64,000 nt of DNA. Source: Halalkalibacter alkalisediminis (lineage in GTDB: Bacteria > Bacillota > Bacilli > Bacillales > Bacillaceae_D). The DNA is taken from NCBI RefSeq assembly GCF_028610705.1, contig NZ_JAQQWT010000008.1, positions 62,001 to 126,000 on the forward strand, given 5' to 3'. This document shows positions 53,057-62,439 of the stretch, piece after piece (the stretch's first letter is position 1; each line of letters begins with the position of its first letter). A program made the translations under genes and the position numbers. The notes beneath the pieces are model-generated. The model saw only the letters and a list, made by a program, of their open reading frames with translations, was not told the DNA's origin and did not search any database.

Positions 53057-56000
53057 TTATTTAGCACCCTTTTGATTAGAGTTACCCTTATTAGTTGACG
53101 CATTTTTAAACGTTAAGCTGTCAATTCGTACATCAGGGTCGTGAAACACAACGTAGACTATCCCATGTCCCCTAGGGATGTTATTACCCAGGTCAACCGT
53201 TACATCTGTGTAACCTAACTCATTTACCGTCACACCGGCATTTTCAATCGTGTACGTGTTCTTATCAGTCTTCGGAACTTCAATTTCAGCAAAAGGTTTG
53301 TTATCAACAGAATCTGCATGTAACGTTATTTTTCCGCCTGCAGCATCAGAAGCCACAGAGGCTGTTACTTGACTAGAACCCGTTAATACGACTTTCGGCA
53401 GTGCTACCCAAGAACCATTTTCTTTAGAGCGAACAGCATGATATCCACCAACAACCTTATTATCTTTTAAGTTTTCAGCTGTTCTACTCTTCGATACCTC
53501 ATGGTAGATTACCTCATGTGAGGCAAATGCATGGTCAAACACGTTAACTGGTTTATTTGTTGGGAGTGCTGCTAGTGAATCACCAGCAATCTTGATCTCT
53601 TTCTCAGCACGGATATCCTGTGATGAAGCCCCTACCATCAAATCATATTTTCCTTCCTCCACAACAAAATCACCCGCATTCACATCCCAGATCGCTAAAT
53701 CTTCTGGATCTACTGTAAGGGTCACTGTTTTCGATCCCCCTGCAGGTAAAGATACTTTTTCAAAAGCGACAAGTTGCTTTTGCGGCGTATAATCACCATA
53801 AGCAGATTGTTTGTTTTTCGCATATAACTGAACGACTTCTGACGTATCAACCGTTCCTTCGTTTTTGACGTTCACTGTTACTTCAAACATTGTATTTTCC
53901 TTAGAGCTAGATGGTACGTTGAAATCGCTGTAAGTAAAGCCACTATATGAAAGCCCGTAACCGAATGGATACGTTACTGGTGCCTTCGTATACATGTACG
54001 TTAGCTCTGATTCAATATGGTCTGCATTTGTCATATCAACCTGATAACGCGGATCGATATCAGCCAATGTCACAGACGTATTTCCTTCAGGAATCACATA
54101 GTCATTAATTTCAGGGAAAGCAGACATATCTGCATACCATGTAGAAGCTAAACGACCTGTTGGTGCGTAGTCACCATACAATACTTGAGCAAGGGCATAA
54201 GAATCATATTGACCTCCATATGGCTGGTAGACAATCGCAGAAACGTTTGGATTGTTTTGAATCCGCTCCATCCCAACTGGGAAGCTTGATTTGACAACGA
54301 CAATCGTCTCTTTTCCTTGTTCAGCAAAAGCTGCTGATACTTTTTCAACTAATTCGTAGTCGGACTCACCCATATCTAAATCGGAGCGATCGTAACCTTC
54401 TCCTGCACTGTGACGTGGAATCGCACCGACAAAAACAATGGCATAATCATCTGTTTGTGCGCGCTCAACCGCTTCAGCACCCACTTCTTGCACGACAACT
54501 TGTTCAAATTTCACATCATCATTTCGGTTTGCTGCTTGTTCAGCATTTTGAAGCGTTGAAGAGGCTGTCTTCAGTTTTCCGTCAGAATCTGTCGTGATAA
54601 AGCGACTATTGCTGTAATACCAATTCGTGAAATCACCACCAAATCCAGTTCGGTATCCATTTGCAATAAGTGAAACTGTAGAGTCTTCATTTTTTTCAAT
54701 GCGAATGGTTGGTGGGATGGCGCTCGTGTTGCCGATCATATTAGCTAGATCCCAGTCATTATCCGTAAGATTTAAACTAGTATCATTTGTATTCTCCACA
54801 GGAGCATTCGCTGCTGTTGGAGATGTTACCCAACGTTCATTTTGTAAAGAACGCAAGCTATATCCTGCTTGGCCCCAGTCGTATACTTCAAACAAGTGTG
54901 CAGGGTTAGTTTCATCAAACGATTCAGTCGTAGTAAGGAGCTGCGATCCTTCCTTAACGTCTGACGTACTAACCGTTAGGCCATTCAATTTTGATTCTAG
55001 CCCTACAATTGTTGCACCAGATTCATAAGAGACATTATTTGCTCCATTTGCTCTAATGATTGCTAACAGAGGAGAGATTCCCGAGTTATCGATGTTAGGA
55101 GTAGATCTCAAAGAGTAAACGGTTTTAAACCTAGAGTCTGCATATACACCAGAAACAGCGGCTTTCTGATTCTTTTGTAGTGGCAGTACTCCGTCATTCT
55201 TAAGTAAAACGATGCTCTCTTGAGCTGCTTGCAAAGCTACTTCCTGATGTTTTGGTGTATGGTATGTGGCAGGCTCCGCTCTCACGTCCTTCGCTTCTTC
55301 GGCGAACGGATACTGTTTTGGAATGCCATTTTCATCTACTTCGTTAAAAATCCCAACACGAACCAGTTGGTTCACATGAGGTCGTGCTGCTTCAATCAGA
55401 TCTTGCTTTGTAATACCATACTTCCCTTCTTCAACTGCATCAACCAAAGCTGCAACATCTGCTAAACCATTTTGAACAGACGGTCCCGGACGACCAGCAT
55501 TTGCATTAGCCAAGATCATTAAAATCGTAGCATGTGTCCGGTCAACAGCATATTTCGTATCGTAGCCATTACCTTGCATATTCTCTCCAAAGACGTGCGC
55601 ATCACCGTTAAAATCGGGAGAACTATAGACCCCATACTTTGAATGATTGTTTGCATGAATTTGATAAGGAGAAAGAATATTCGGAATTCCGTTTGTGCGA
55701 CCGAATGAAGTCATAACCCCGGCTACCGAACCAGAACTAAGCGCTTTTAAAGGACTGCGTGTACGATATTCGAAGATAGAACGAGCTCCCGCACTATTAC
55801 TTGCTGATTGTCGGAACCACTGCGAATTATAAACAGAATAGTGCTTTGTCCCAACAGCTGCTCGCATCCAGAAACCATCATCGCTATCAGACTGATCGAT
55901 CCCACTTAAACCGGTTGCCATCTTATCTATCATAGTAGCAGACATGTAAGCGTCTTCGGAAAAACCTTCGTCAAATCTTCCACTAAGCGGATTAATGTGC

Positions 56001-56527
56001 AAATCACTCACAACCGTAAACGCAACAGTGGCAGAAGGATCCGAACCGCCATGAATGTTTGACTCTCCCTGTTTAACTTTTAACGTGCTGATTTTCTCAC
56101 TTCCGACAACCTTACCGATGTCATTCAGAAGTTCTTTGTTCCAGGTTTGTCCCATTCCCACTAAAGCAGGAAAGTCGGTGGATACACCTTGAACGTTGTC
56201 AGCTGCAGATAGAGCACCGGGTATCACGTTTCCAGCATTCTCACCACGCTGTAGGGTGTAATGATTTCTTGATCCTGTTGCATAAACAGCCGGACCTTCT
56301 AAACCGGTATATTCAAAATAAGCGTTTACGAAATCATCAAGATGCTCAGGTACACCATCAAATAATGGCATCCCATCAAAAACCCCGCCGACTTGTGTTT
56401 TAAATACGGGATTCTCTTCCGCTTTTTTGGCTGGAGGATTGAAACCAACCATACCTGCTGTAAGCGTAGTAACAAGCATTAATGATAATGTTTTTCTCCC
56501 CACGCTTAAGAGCTGGGATTTCTTCAT
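53057..56527 (-). CDS. Secreted glycoside hydrolase family 3 enzyme, 1156 aa
   Basis: Exported beta-glycosidase (beta-glucosidase or beta-xylosidase type). Signal peptide at about 1-30 (LSLMLVTTLTAGMVGF). The GH3 N-terminal barrel shows GTKHYSVYNS and the nucleophile region GVYSSPDFNGD near residue 304. The GH3 C-terminal alpha/beta domain has AAQESIVLLKNDGVLPLQKN and AIVFVGAIPRHSAGEGYDRSDLDM. A beta-rich insertion (RSLQNERWVTSP to YRTGFGGDFTNWYYSNSRF) lies between. Then come a fibronectin III-like domain (FGYGLSYSGFTYSDF, VSLPAGGSKTVTLTVDPEDLA) and a final beta domain of about 150 residues. At 1156 aa it is longer than usual (about 750). The longest frame starts at 56551, but ATG 56527 follows AGAGGAAGTGTAGCCTA. 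A cre site is directly upstream. Confidence 0.88.
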   Translation of the reverse strand: MKKSQLLSVGRKTLSLMLVTTLTAGMVGFNPPAKKAEENPVFKTQVGGVFDGMPLFDGVPEHLDDFVNAYFEYTGLEGPAVYATGSRNHYTLQRGENAGNVIPGALSAADNVQGVSTDFPALVGMGQTWNKELLNDIGKVVGSEKISTLKVKQGESNIHGGSDPSATVAFTVVSDLHINPLSGRFDEGFSEDAYMSATMIDKMATGLSGIDQSDSDDGFWMRAAVGTKHYSVYNSQWFRQSASNSAGARSIFEYRTRSPLKALSSGSVAGVMTSFGRTNGIPNILSPYQIHANNHSKYGVYSSPDFNGDAHVFGENMQGNGYDTKYAVDRTHATILMILANANAGRPGPSVQNGLADVAALVDAVEEGKYGITKQDLIEAARPHVNQLVRVGIFNEVDENGIPKQYPFAEEAKDVRAEPATYHTPKHQEVALQAAQESIVLLKNDGVLPLQKNQKAAVSGVYADSRFKTVYSLRSTPNIDNSGISPLLAIIRANGANNVSYESGATIVGLESKLNGLTVSTSDVKEGSQLLTTTESFDETNPAHLFEVYDWGQAGYSLRSLQNERWVTSPTAANAPVENTNDTSLNLTDNDWDLANMIGNTSAIPPTIRIEKNEDSTVSLIANGYRTGFGGDFTNWYYSNSRFITTDSDGKLKTASSTLQNAEQAANRNDDVKFEQVVVQEVGAEAVERAQTDDYAIVFVGAIPRHSAGEGYDRSDLDMGESDYELVEKVSAAFAEQGKETIVVVKSSFPVGMERIQNNPNVSAIVYQPYGGQYDSYALAQVLYGDYAPTGRLASTWYADMSAFPEINDYVIPEGNTSVTLADIDPRYQVDMTNADHIESELTYMYTKAPVTYPFGYGLSYSGFTYSDFNVPSSSKENTMFEVTVNVKNEGTVDTSEVVQLYAKNKQSAYGDYTPQKQLVAFEKVSLPAGGSKTVTLTVDPEDLAIWDVNAGDFVVEEGKYDLMVGASSQDIRAEKEIKIAGDSLAALPTNKPVNVFDHAFASHEVIYHEVSKSRTAENLKDNKVVGGYHAVRSKENGSWVALPKVVLTGSSQVTASVASDAAGGKITLHADSVDNKPFAEIEVPKTDKNTYTIENAGVTVNELGYTDVTVDLGNNIPRGHGIVYVVFHDPDVRIDSLTFKNASTNKGNSNQKGAK

Positions 56528-56555
56528 TAGGCTACACTTCCTCTCATTCATAAGT

Positions 56556-56569
56556 TTAAAGCGCTTTCA
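56556..56569. promoter_or_regulatory. cre site before the GH3 gene
   Basis: TTAAAGCGCTTTCA differs from the cre consensus at one position and has the AAAGCGCTTT palindrome core. It lies 29 bases before the preferred GH3 start (56527), probably at or just after the transcript start. Confidence 0.7.
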
Positions 56570-56701
56570 TTATAGGGACCGGTCTCCTATACAACCAGTA
56601 TAGTCTACCCCTCAGCTGAATCGATAGTGTACCATTCTTTTGATTATGTACGCATTTTTTAGGTAGAGTAAGAGAAAAAGCAAAAAAGAGGAGATATGCG
56701 A

Positions 56702-56746
56702 GGCCACTGCAAAAGGTACGGTTTTCACCTTTTATCAGTGGTCTTT
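56702..56746 (-). terminator. Terminator-like hairpin after binding protein 2
   Basis: On the minus strand GACCACTG...CAGTGGCC encloses a second stem, AAAGGT/ACCTTT. It separates the second binding protein gene from GH3. No strong T run follows at once, so the call is tentative. Confidence 0.5.
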
Positions 56747-56840
56747 AAGCAACGTGTGGAGTCATCGCAGCTTCGTCGAATTTGCTAAAAAGGACTTTTT
56801 CAGTGCCCTCGAGATATGCTCCCCTCTCTACGTCACACTA

Positions 56841-58139
56841 TTAATCATTTTTCAAACTAGACAAATATTGTTCCGGTGTCAACTCACCATTCACAAGTAA
56901 TTGTGCATGATATCTAGCCTTCTCTGATGTTTGCTCATCGAATTTAGCCTCAAACCATAAAGCTCCATTTTTCATTTTATTCATTTCATCTATCGTAATC
57001 TTAGTAACCGGACTCATGTATTCTGGAACATCATCCACTATAAAACCACTTATCATGCCATGTTCCGACAATGCACGTTCAGAGTAGTTAGAAAATATAT
57101 ATTTCAACCATTCTCCTACTTCTTCATCATATTTCTCTTTTGATATCGCCATGACAAGTCCAGCGTTCATCATATAGTCATCGAACGTACCCACACCGTC
57201 TCTTATAAGAGGAACATTAAAAAAACCGATATTTTCGACCCCTATATGATTTATTTCTTCATCATTAAAATCACTTAGAACCCAACTACCCATATATAAC
57301 ATGGCAGCTTGGCCATTTAAAAACATGCTTAAGGCTGCTTCATAATCAACCGCATTCACTCTTTCACCGAAATAACCTTTAGCATTCATTAATTGAACGA
57401 TTTGGGCAGCTTCCATAAATCCTTCATCCATGAGATCTAACTCACCTCGATGAACCCGTTCCATCACATCGAATCCATATTTACGAACGACATAAGCGTT
57501 GATCAATCGAGTAAACGATGAACCCATTTGCCCTGCCACTGCAAAAGGTTGAATCCCTTCCGATGTAAGTGAATCACTCACATCCATCATTTCATCCCAA
57601 GTCTTAGGAATCTCTAATCCCGCTTGCTCAAAAATGAATTGATTGTACCAGAAACCCTCGATGTTTAATTCCACCGGGACGGCATACAAGCCTTTCCCCT
57701 CCCCACTTTGTCTTTTTAATAGATCTACAACAGTCGGATTTAAGTTCTCATAGAGTCCTAATGTTTTAAATGTTTCCTCTACATCTAAAATTAAATTAGC
57801 CTCATACATCTGCTCTGTATGTCCTGACTCAAATGCAAACATCTCTGGCAGGTCATTACTTGCTGCCAATAATTGAATCGTTTGCATTAAATCATTTTGA
57901 GCAACTGTTTGCAGTTCTATGTTTACTTTTGGATGCTTTTTCTCAAATTCTCTTGAAAGAGGCATGACAACTCGAGGCTGTCCCTGGTCTTCATTTCTAG
58001 ATGACAGATAAACGATTGTTCTATCTTCTTCTTCTACCTGTAAGTCTCCCTGCTCATCTCGGATCTCTTTAGAGCAGCCGGCAATGAACATGATAAAAAT
58101 ATAAAAAATGAGGATTAGCAAACCTTCACATAATTTCAT
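56841..58139 (-). CDS. Sugar ABC substrate-binding lipoprotein 2, 432 aa
   Basis: Close paralogue of the binding protein at 47949-49259: the same SSRNEDQGQPRVVMPLSREF opening, LLAASNDLPEMFAFESG, AVPVELNIEGFWYNQFIFEQAGLEIPKTWDEMM and FLNGQAAMLYMGSWVLSD, with similarity to the end (LLVNGELTPEQYLSSL). Lipobox IAGC with Cys22. GACAAGGAGAAGTACGGT precedes ATG 58139. It lies upstream of GH3 and has no permeases of its own, so it must deliver to the permeases at 46093-47877 or to ones elsewhere. It may widen the range of the importer to products of GH3. Confidence 0.92.
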   Translation of the reverse strand: MKLCEGLLILIFYIFIMFIAGCSKEIRDEQGDLQVEEEDRTIVYLSSRNEDQGQPRVVMPLSREFEKKHPKVNIELQTVAQNDLMQTIQLLAASNDLPEMFAFESGHTEQMYEANLILDVEETFKTLGLYENLNPTVVDLLKRQSGEGKGLYAVPVELNIEGFWYNQFIFEQAGLEIPKTWDEMMDVSDSLTSEGIQPFAVAGQMGSSFTRLINAYVVRKYGFDVMERVHRGELDLMDEGFMEAAQIVQLMNAKGYFGERVNAVDYEAALSMFLNGQAAMLYMGSWVLSDFNDEEINHIGVENIGFFNVPLIRDGVGTFDDYMMNAGLVMAISKEKYDEEVGEWLKYIFSNYSERALSEHGMISGFIVDDVPEYMSPVTKITIDEMNKMKNGALWFEAKFDEQTSEKARYHAQLLVNGELTPEQYLSSLKND

Positions 58140-58238
58140 ACCGTACTTCTCCTTGTCGACTACTTTCTATTTATATAGAATAAATCATTTCATAGCTGAT
58201 TAGTAATACAAATTCTATCTAAAATTAGATTCCTTAGC

Positions 58239-58465
58239 ATGGTTTGGAATTTAGCCGATCTCTTATGGCACTTATGGCCATCACAAACTTAATGGCCCTT
58301 CTATTAATTGGCAAAATTTCTATAGCCGTATTAAATGACTATGAGGAACAGAAAAAAGCAGGCAAAGATCCTGTATTTTATGCTAGCAGAATTAAAGGAC
58401 TTGAAAATGTAGACGGTTGGAACGATGAATCAGAAGAAACAAAGGAAAAGAGAAAAGATGCATAA
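58239..58465 (+). pseudogene. C-terminal remnant of an AGCS alanine/glycine:cation symporter
   Basis: MVWNLADL followed, after a one-base frame correction near 58260, by MALMAITNLMALLLIGKI and a polar tail YEEQKKAGKDPVFYASR. This matches the last membrane helix and C-terminus of AGCS symporters (WxxADLFxALMAIxNL). The other roughly ten helices are absent. A perfect terminator (58484-58519) still follows, so this is the 3' end of a deleted gene. Confidence 0.75.
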
Positions 58466-58483
58466 GTAAGAAAAACGTATTCG

Positions 58484-58519
58484 CCTTATGGGAGGTTATA
58501 CACTCCCATAAGGTCTTTT
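58484..58519 (+). terminator. Terminator of the lost AGCS gene
   Basis: CCTTATGGGAG and CTCCCATAAGG form a perfect 11-bp stem followed by TCTTTT on the plus strand. Confidence 0.8.
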
Positions 58520-58572
58520 GATGTTCTAGAGGGTTCCATTTCTGGGGGGCTACAAAAGGTCAAAGCAAGCTG

Positions 58573-58604
58573 AAAGACGCAACCTTATGGTAAGGTTGCG
58601 TCTT
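58573..58604 (-). terminator. Terminator of the ansA-aspA operon
   Basis: AAGACGCAACCTTA and TAAGGTTGCGTCTT form a perfect 14-bp stem with a 3-base loop, 20 bases past the aspA stop. Confidence 0.85.
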
Positions 58605-58623
58605 AATTTACGTTAGGATTAGG

Positions 58624-60078
58624 TTAACCTTGCATAAATTTTGCTCCCGCTATGCCAGGGTTTGTCATCTCTTTTGGGTTAAGGATTTCGTTAAGTTCTT
58701 CTTCGGATAATACTCCACGTTCAAGGCAGATGTCTCTTACCGACCGGCCGGATTGAATCGCTTCCTTGGCCACCCGAGATGCTACCTCGTAACCAACATG
58801 TGGATTGATCGCAGTGACTATTCCGACACTTTTTTCAACTAACTCACGACAACGCTCATGATTCGCCGTTATACCGGCAACTGCGAAATCTCTGAAAACA
58901 CGAATACCATTTTGTAAAATCGACAAGGATTGCAATAAATTAAAGACTAACACTGGCTCCATCACATTTAATTCTAACTGACCTGCTTCAGACGCAAGGC
59001 TTATCGTATGGTCATTCCCAATCACCTGAAACGAAATTTGATTGATGACTTCACACATAACTGGATTCACTTTTCCGGGCATAATGGAAGATCCTGGTTG
59101 GCGAGACGGTAAATTGATCTCATTAATTCCTGTGCGAGGCCCAGAGCTCATCAGCCTTAAATCGTTAGCGATCTTCGATAAGTTAATAGCGGCAATTTTT
59201 AACGTGCTTGATACCTCTGTATAAGCATCTGTATTTTGAGTGGCGTCGATCAAATCTTCAGCCGTTTTAAGAGGATAGCCCGTGATGTCAGCTAAATACT
59301 TAGAAATCTTCTTAATGTATTCAGGCTTAGCATTTAATCCTGTTCCTACCGCCGTTGCCCCCATATTAATTTCATATAAGTGAGTTACCGAATGTCTTAT
59401 TCGACCAAGATCACGATTTAATACACGGCGATATGCTCCGAATTCTTGTCCAAGTCGGATAGGTACTGCATCCTGAAGATGCGTTCGTCCCATCTTTAAA
59501 ACCCCATCAAATTCAATCTCTTTTGCCTTTAATACTTCGATTAGTTCTTCTAGTTCATTTGTTAAAAGATCTGCTAATCGAAGCGTAGAAATATGAATGG
59601 CTGTTGGGAAAGCATCATTTGTTGATTGCGCCATATTCACATGGGTGTTCGGACTTACTCGCAAATACTCACCCTTTATGCCACCAAGTAACTCAATCGC
59701 CCGGTTTGCAATGACTTCATTTGCATTCATATTAAATGAAGTTCCAGCCCCCCCTTGAATCACATCAACAATAAAATGTTCGTTCAGCTTTCCAGAGATG
59801 ACTTCATCAGCTGCTTTAATAATAGCATCAGCAATCGTACCATGAAGAACACCGACGTCCCTATTTGCCATTGCAGCTGCTTTTTTCACATATCCAAAGG
59901 CACGAATTAGTTCAGGGTGAGGAGGGTACCCTGTAATAGGAAAGTTTTCCTTAGCGCGCATGGTTTGTATCCCATAGTATGCATCCTTAGGTACTTGCTT
60001 TTCTCCAAGTAAATCCCGCTCAGTCCTAAATTCAGATTCCAACACTTTTTCTTCATTAAGCTCGAAAGTTTTCCCCAT
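58624..60078 (-). CDS. aspA: Aspartate ammonia-lyase, 484 aa
   Basis: Converts aspartate to fumarate and ammonia (AnsB in Bacillus subtilis). Fumarase/aspartase superfamily: SSIMPGKVNPVMCE near residues 326-340 carries the catalytic Ser loop, GGAGTSFNMNANEVIANRA is near 109, and MAQSTNDAFPTA binds substrate near 148. The length is typical. It follows asparaginase by 16 bases with AAAGGAAGGTAATGAGAC before the ATG. Together the two enzymes take asparagine to fumarate. Confidence 0.95.
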   Translation of the reverse strand: MGKTFELNEEKVLESEFRTERDLLGEKQVPKDAYYGIQTMRAKENFPITGYPPHPELIRAFGYVKKAAAMANRDVGVLHGTIADAIIKAADEVISGKLNEHFIVDVIQGGAGTSFNMNANEVIANRAIELLGGIKGEYLRVSPNTHVNMAQSTNDAFPTAIHISTLRLADLLTNELEELIEVLKAKEIEFDGVLKMGRTHLQDAVPIRLGQEFGAYRRVLNRDLGRIRHSVTHLYEINMGATAVGTGLNAKPEYIKKISKYLADITGYPLKTAEDLIDATQNTDAYTEVSSTLKIAAINLSKIANDLRLMSSGPRTGINEINLPSRQPGSSIMPGKVNPVMCEVINQISFQVIGNDHTISLASEAGQLELNVMEPVLVFNLLQSLSILQNGIRVFRDFAVAGITANHERCRELVEKSVGIVTAINPHVGYEVASRVAKEAIQSGRSVRDICLERGVLSEEELNEILNPKEMTNPGIAGAKFMQG

Positions 60079-60094
60079 GTCTCATTACCTTCCT

Positions 60095-61099
60095 TTAAAC
60101 TTCAGTTTCCCAAGTTGTTGATAAGTCATAAGCTATTGATGTTTCAATTAGTTGTTTGACTTGTTTTACATCTGTCGTTTTTCCAAGAGCCCACATAAAT
60201 TTTGCTACAATCGCTTCTTTGTTCATATCACCTGATAAAACTACATTATATTGTGCTACTTTTCTCCCTACCTCATAAAGAAGTAAATCCTCCCCTTCTT
60301 CTAAACACTGGGTTGAAATAAGGACAGCAACCCCTTCATCGTTCAACTCTTTAACTTTAGTCAACAGATTTCTTTCTTCAAATGGAACTCCACCATTCCC
60401 GTAACTTTCAATAATAACGCCCTTGTATAATTTTTTTAAAATGTCAAAAATTTCAGGTTTGGTTCCAGGGTGCAATTTCAATACAAACACATCAGAACAT
60501 AGACTTGTATCTAATTTAAGTTCCTGTTTCGTAGTCTCAGGCTTCCAATAATAATTAATGTTTTTTTCTTTAATTGAAGCAACGTAAGGTAAGTTAATGC
60601 TTTCAAAAGCATCATAGCTTTTCGTTCGCATTTTAACCGCTCTTGTCCCCATAATGACACGTCCATCAAAGACAACAAACACCCCTCCTATGTTTTCGCT
60701 TGCAAAAACGAGTGAATCCGATAGATTCTTAATAGCGTCTGTCTTTTTAAAACTGATAGGAACTTGAGAACCTGTCACAACCACCGGCTTTTGCAAACCT
60801 TGTAGCATATAGGACAATGCTGCTGACGTATAACCCAACGTATCTGTTCCGTGAGTAATAACAAATCCATCATATTGGTCATAGTTTTCACTAATTGCTT
60901 CTGCCATTTGAATCCAATGTTCTGGCTGCATGTTTGTACTATCTCTGTTCATCAATATTTGATATGTTACATCAACAGATAAGGTTGCATCTTTAAAATA
61001 GTTTGATAGTTCCTTAGCTGATAAACCAGGAACAAGTCCCTCTTCTCCTTCAATTGAGGCAATTGTTCCTCCTGTTGCAAGTAACAATAATCTCTTCAT
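60095..61099 (-). CDS. ansA: Type I cytoplasmic L-asparaginase, 334 aa
   Basis: Hydrolyses asparagine to aspartate and ammonia. [10 protein letters not shown] (residues 6-15) holds the nucleophile Thr, and [16 protein letters not shown] near 80-95 supplies the second catalytic Thr-Asp pair. There is no signal peptide, so it is cytosolic. AAAGGAGAACAGAC precedes ATG 61099. It is first in the operon with aspA, divergent from the ansR-like repressor, with two matching operators between them. Confidence 0.93.
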   Translation of the reverse strand: MKRLLLLATGGTIASIEGEEGLVPGLSAKELSNYFKDATLSVDVTYQILMNRDSTNMQPEHWIQMAEAISENYDQYDGFVITHGTDTLGYTSAALSYMLQGLQKPVVVTGSQVPISFKKTDAIKNLSDSLVFASENIGGVFVVFDGRVIMGTRAVKMRTKSYDAFESINLPYVASIKEKNINYYWKPETTKQELKLDTSLCSDVFVLKLHPGTKPEIFDILKKLYKGVIIESYGNGGVPFEERNLLTKVKELNDEGVAVLISTQCLEEGEDLLLYEVGRKVAQYNVVLSGDMNKEAIVAKFMWALGKTTDVKQVKQLIETSIAYDLSTTWETEV

Positions 61100-61137
61100 G
61101 TCTGTTCTCCTTTATTTTCAATATAATCTAACAATTT

Positions 61138-61253
61138 GTTTTCATAACGCGAACGATGTGTTTATTATAAGCATCACAAATACAAAATATCAACATATTT
61201 GTTTTCGATTCGCGAACTTTTTTTCTTGCTATGTTTTATTCTCATGCTATAAT
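61138..61253. promoter_or_regulatory. Divergent ansA/ansR promoters with two operator copies
   Basis: GTTTTCATAACGCGAAC (61138-61154) and GTTTTCGATTCGCGAAC (61201-61217) are repeats 63 bases apart, six helical turns. The ansA promoter on the minus strand has TTGATA (61188-61193) and TATAAT (61164-61169), spacer 18. The ansR promoter has TTGCTA (61226-61231) and TATAAT (61248-61253), spacer 16. The operators flank the ansA promoter and abut that of ansR. Confidence 0.75.
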
Positions 61254-61287
61254 TTAGAACTATAAAAACAAGGGAGTAGGGGTAGAG

Positions 61288-61635
61288 TTGCTGAAACGAT
61301 TATTAGAACTTAGAAAAAACAAAAATTGGTCTATGCAGGAAACTGCAGACCGACTTGGTATTGCAAAAAGCACTTATGCAGGTTATGAATCTGGATATCG
61401 AATGCCTCCTATACAAGCGTTAGTTGAACTTGCTGATTTGTATGAAATAACGGTGGATTATCTGTTAAATCGCGAAGAGGAAAAAAATCGGAAGCTTGAC
61501 CTTAGTAAGCTTTTGGTAGCAGAGGAGAGAGTACTCTCACTAGATAATGAGCTATTAAACGAAGAGGAATTAAGCAATTTTATTGCATTTACCAGAGTAA
61601 AGCGACAGTTAAATAAATCTATTAAAGAAATGTAA
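61288..61635 (+). CDS. ansR: AnsR-like XRE-family repressor, 115 aa
   Basis: Small DNA-binding protein with an N-terminal lambda-type helix-turn-helix (RLLELRKNKNWSMQETADRLGIAKSTYAGYESGYRMPPIQALVELADLY, residues 3-52) and a helical C-terminal part. Size and position opposite ansA-aspA match AnsR, which represses the ans operon until asparagine or aspartate is present. It starts with TTG 61288 after AGGGAGTAGGGGTAGAG. A promoter with TATAAT is 35 bases upstream and two operator copies lie in the shared region. Confidence 0.85.
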   Translation: MLKRLLELRKNKNWSMQETADRLGIAKSTYAGYESGYRMPPIQALVELADLYEITVDYLLNREEEKNRKLDLSKLLVAEERVLSLDNELLNEEELSNFIAFTRVKRQLNKSIKEM

Positions 61636-61755
61636 TCGTATCCCTGGAATCCATATTATTAAATAACAACTTATAGGGAAAACGAAATCAAACAGGTATG
61701 CTATTGTTAAACTAAATAAACTTTATTGTAATCAAACTTTTCAAAGAGCAGTTGT

Positions 61756-62096
61756 ATGAGAGTGATTGAAAGTCTAATAGGAAGTGACACCATTTTGAAC
61801 TTATATCCTTTACTAAGGAAAGTTCTTCTCATGATACTGTTTGTTCCATTGGCAGGTGAAATAAACTTTTATCCTAGCAATGCTACAGTTCGCGTTAGTT
61901 TGGCCCCCCATCATTTTCTATTCTTACTTTTTTTAATGAATAGAACGATTATCCCAGGCTTTTTAACCGCTCTAGCGGTCGTTGCCTATCGTATTTTTTA
62001 GACTGGATGATGTTATCCAACTTTAATTGGTTCGATTCTTTTGAAGCTCATTATCCAACTTCTTTCTTTTACTTCACTTATGCATGTCTAATTTAT
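61756..62096 (+). pseudogene. N-terminal remnant of a membrane sensor kinase-like gene
   Basis: The frame MRVIESLIGSDTILNLYP, PLAGEINFYPSNATVRVSLAP and FLTALAVVAYRIF resembles the membrane sensor part of a Bacillus histidine kinase family (PLAGEL-x-FYPF...FRVS). A lost T in the run at about 61994-61999 causes the stop TAG; restoring the frame continues DWMMLSNFNWFDSFEAHYP and FFYFTYACLIY before TGA near 62095. The cytoplasmic kinase domain is absent. I infer a truncated, frameshifted remnant; the family call is moderate. Confidence 0.55.
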
Positions 62097-62373
62097 TGAG
62101 CTAGAGTTAATCGTTACCATCATCGCCCTTTACTTATTGGCTTCTTGGCATTGTCCTTCGCAAAACACTTAGCGTCCATTTAGATCAATAGAATCTCCTC
62201 TCCAACTTAAAAAGTAGCTATAAAGAAACAGTGCCTTTCATTTTCCGAACTCGACATGTGACATACACGCTAATTGATAGGTAATTCTTTATTAACCTTC
62301 TATCTTCTATAGTAATTCACCTATGACTGTAAGAATTACCAAGTGTTCTTCACCATTCAGTTTGTTCTTTACT
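62097..62373. other. Non-coding stretch after the sensor remnant
   Basis: No frame or hairpin of note. It may hold unrecognisable remains of the lost kinase gene. Confidence 0.4.
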
Positions 62374-62408
62374 TAAAAAAGATCCTCTCCGATAATTGAG
62401 AGGATCCT
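62374..62408 (-). terminator. Terminator of the sorbitol operon
   Basis: GGATCCTCTC pairs with GAGAGGATC, followed by TTTTTT on the minus strand, about 35 bases past the aldolase stop. Confidence 0.8.
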
Positions 62409-62439
62409 GCTGATATATTTTCTCTTCTCGTAGAATGAT

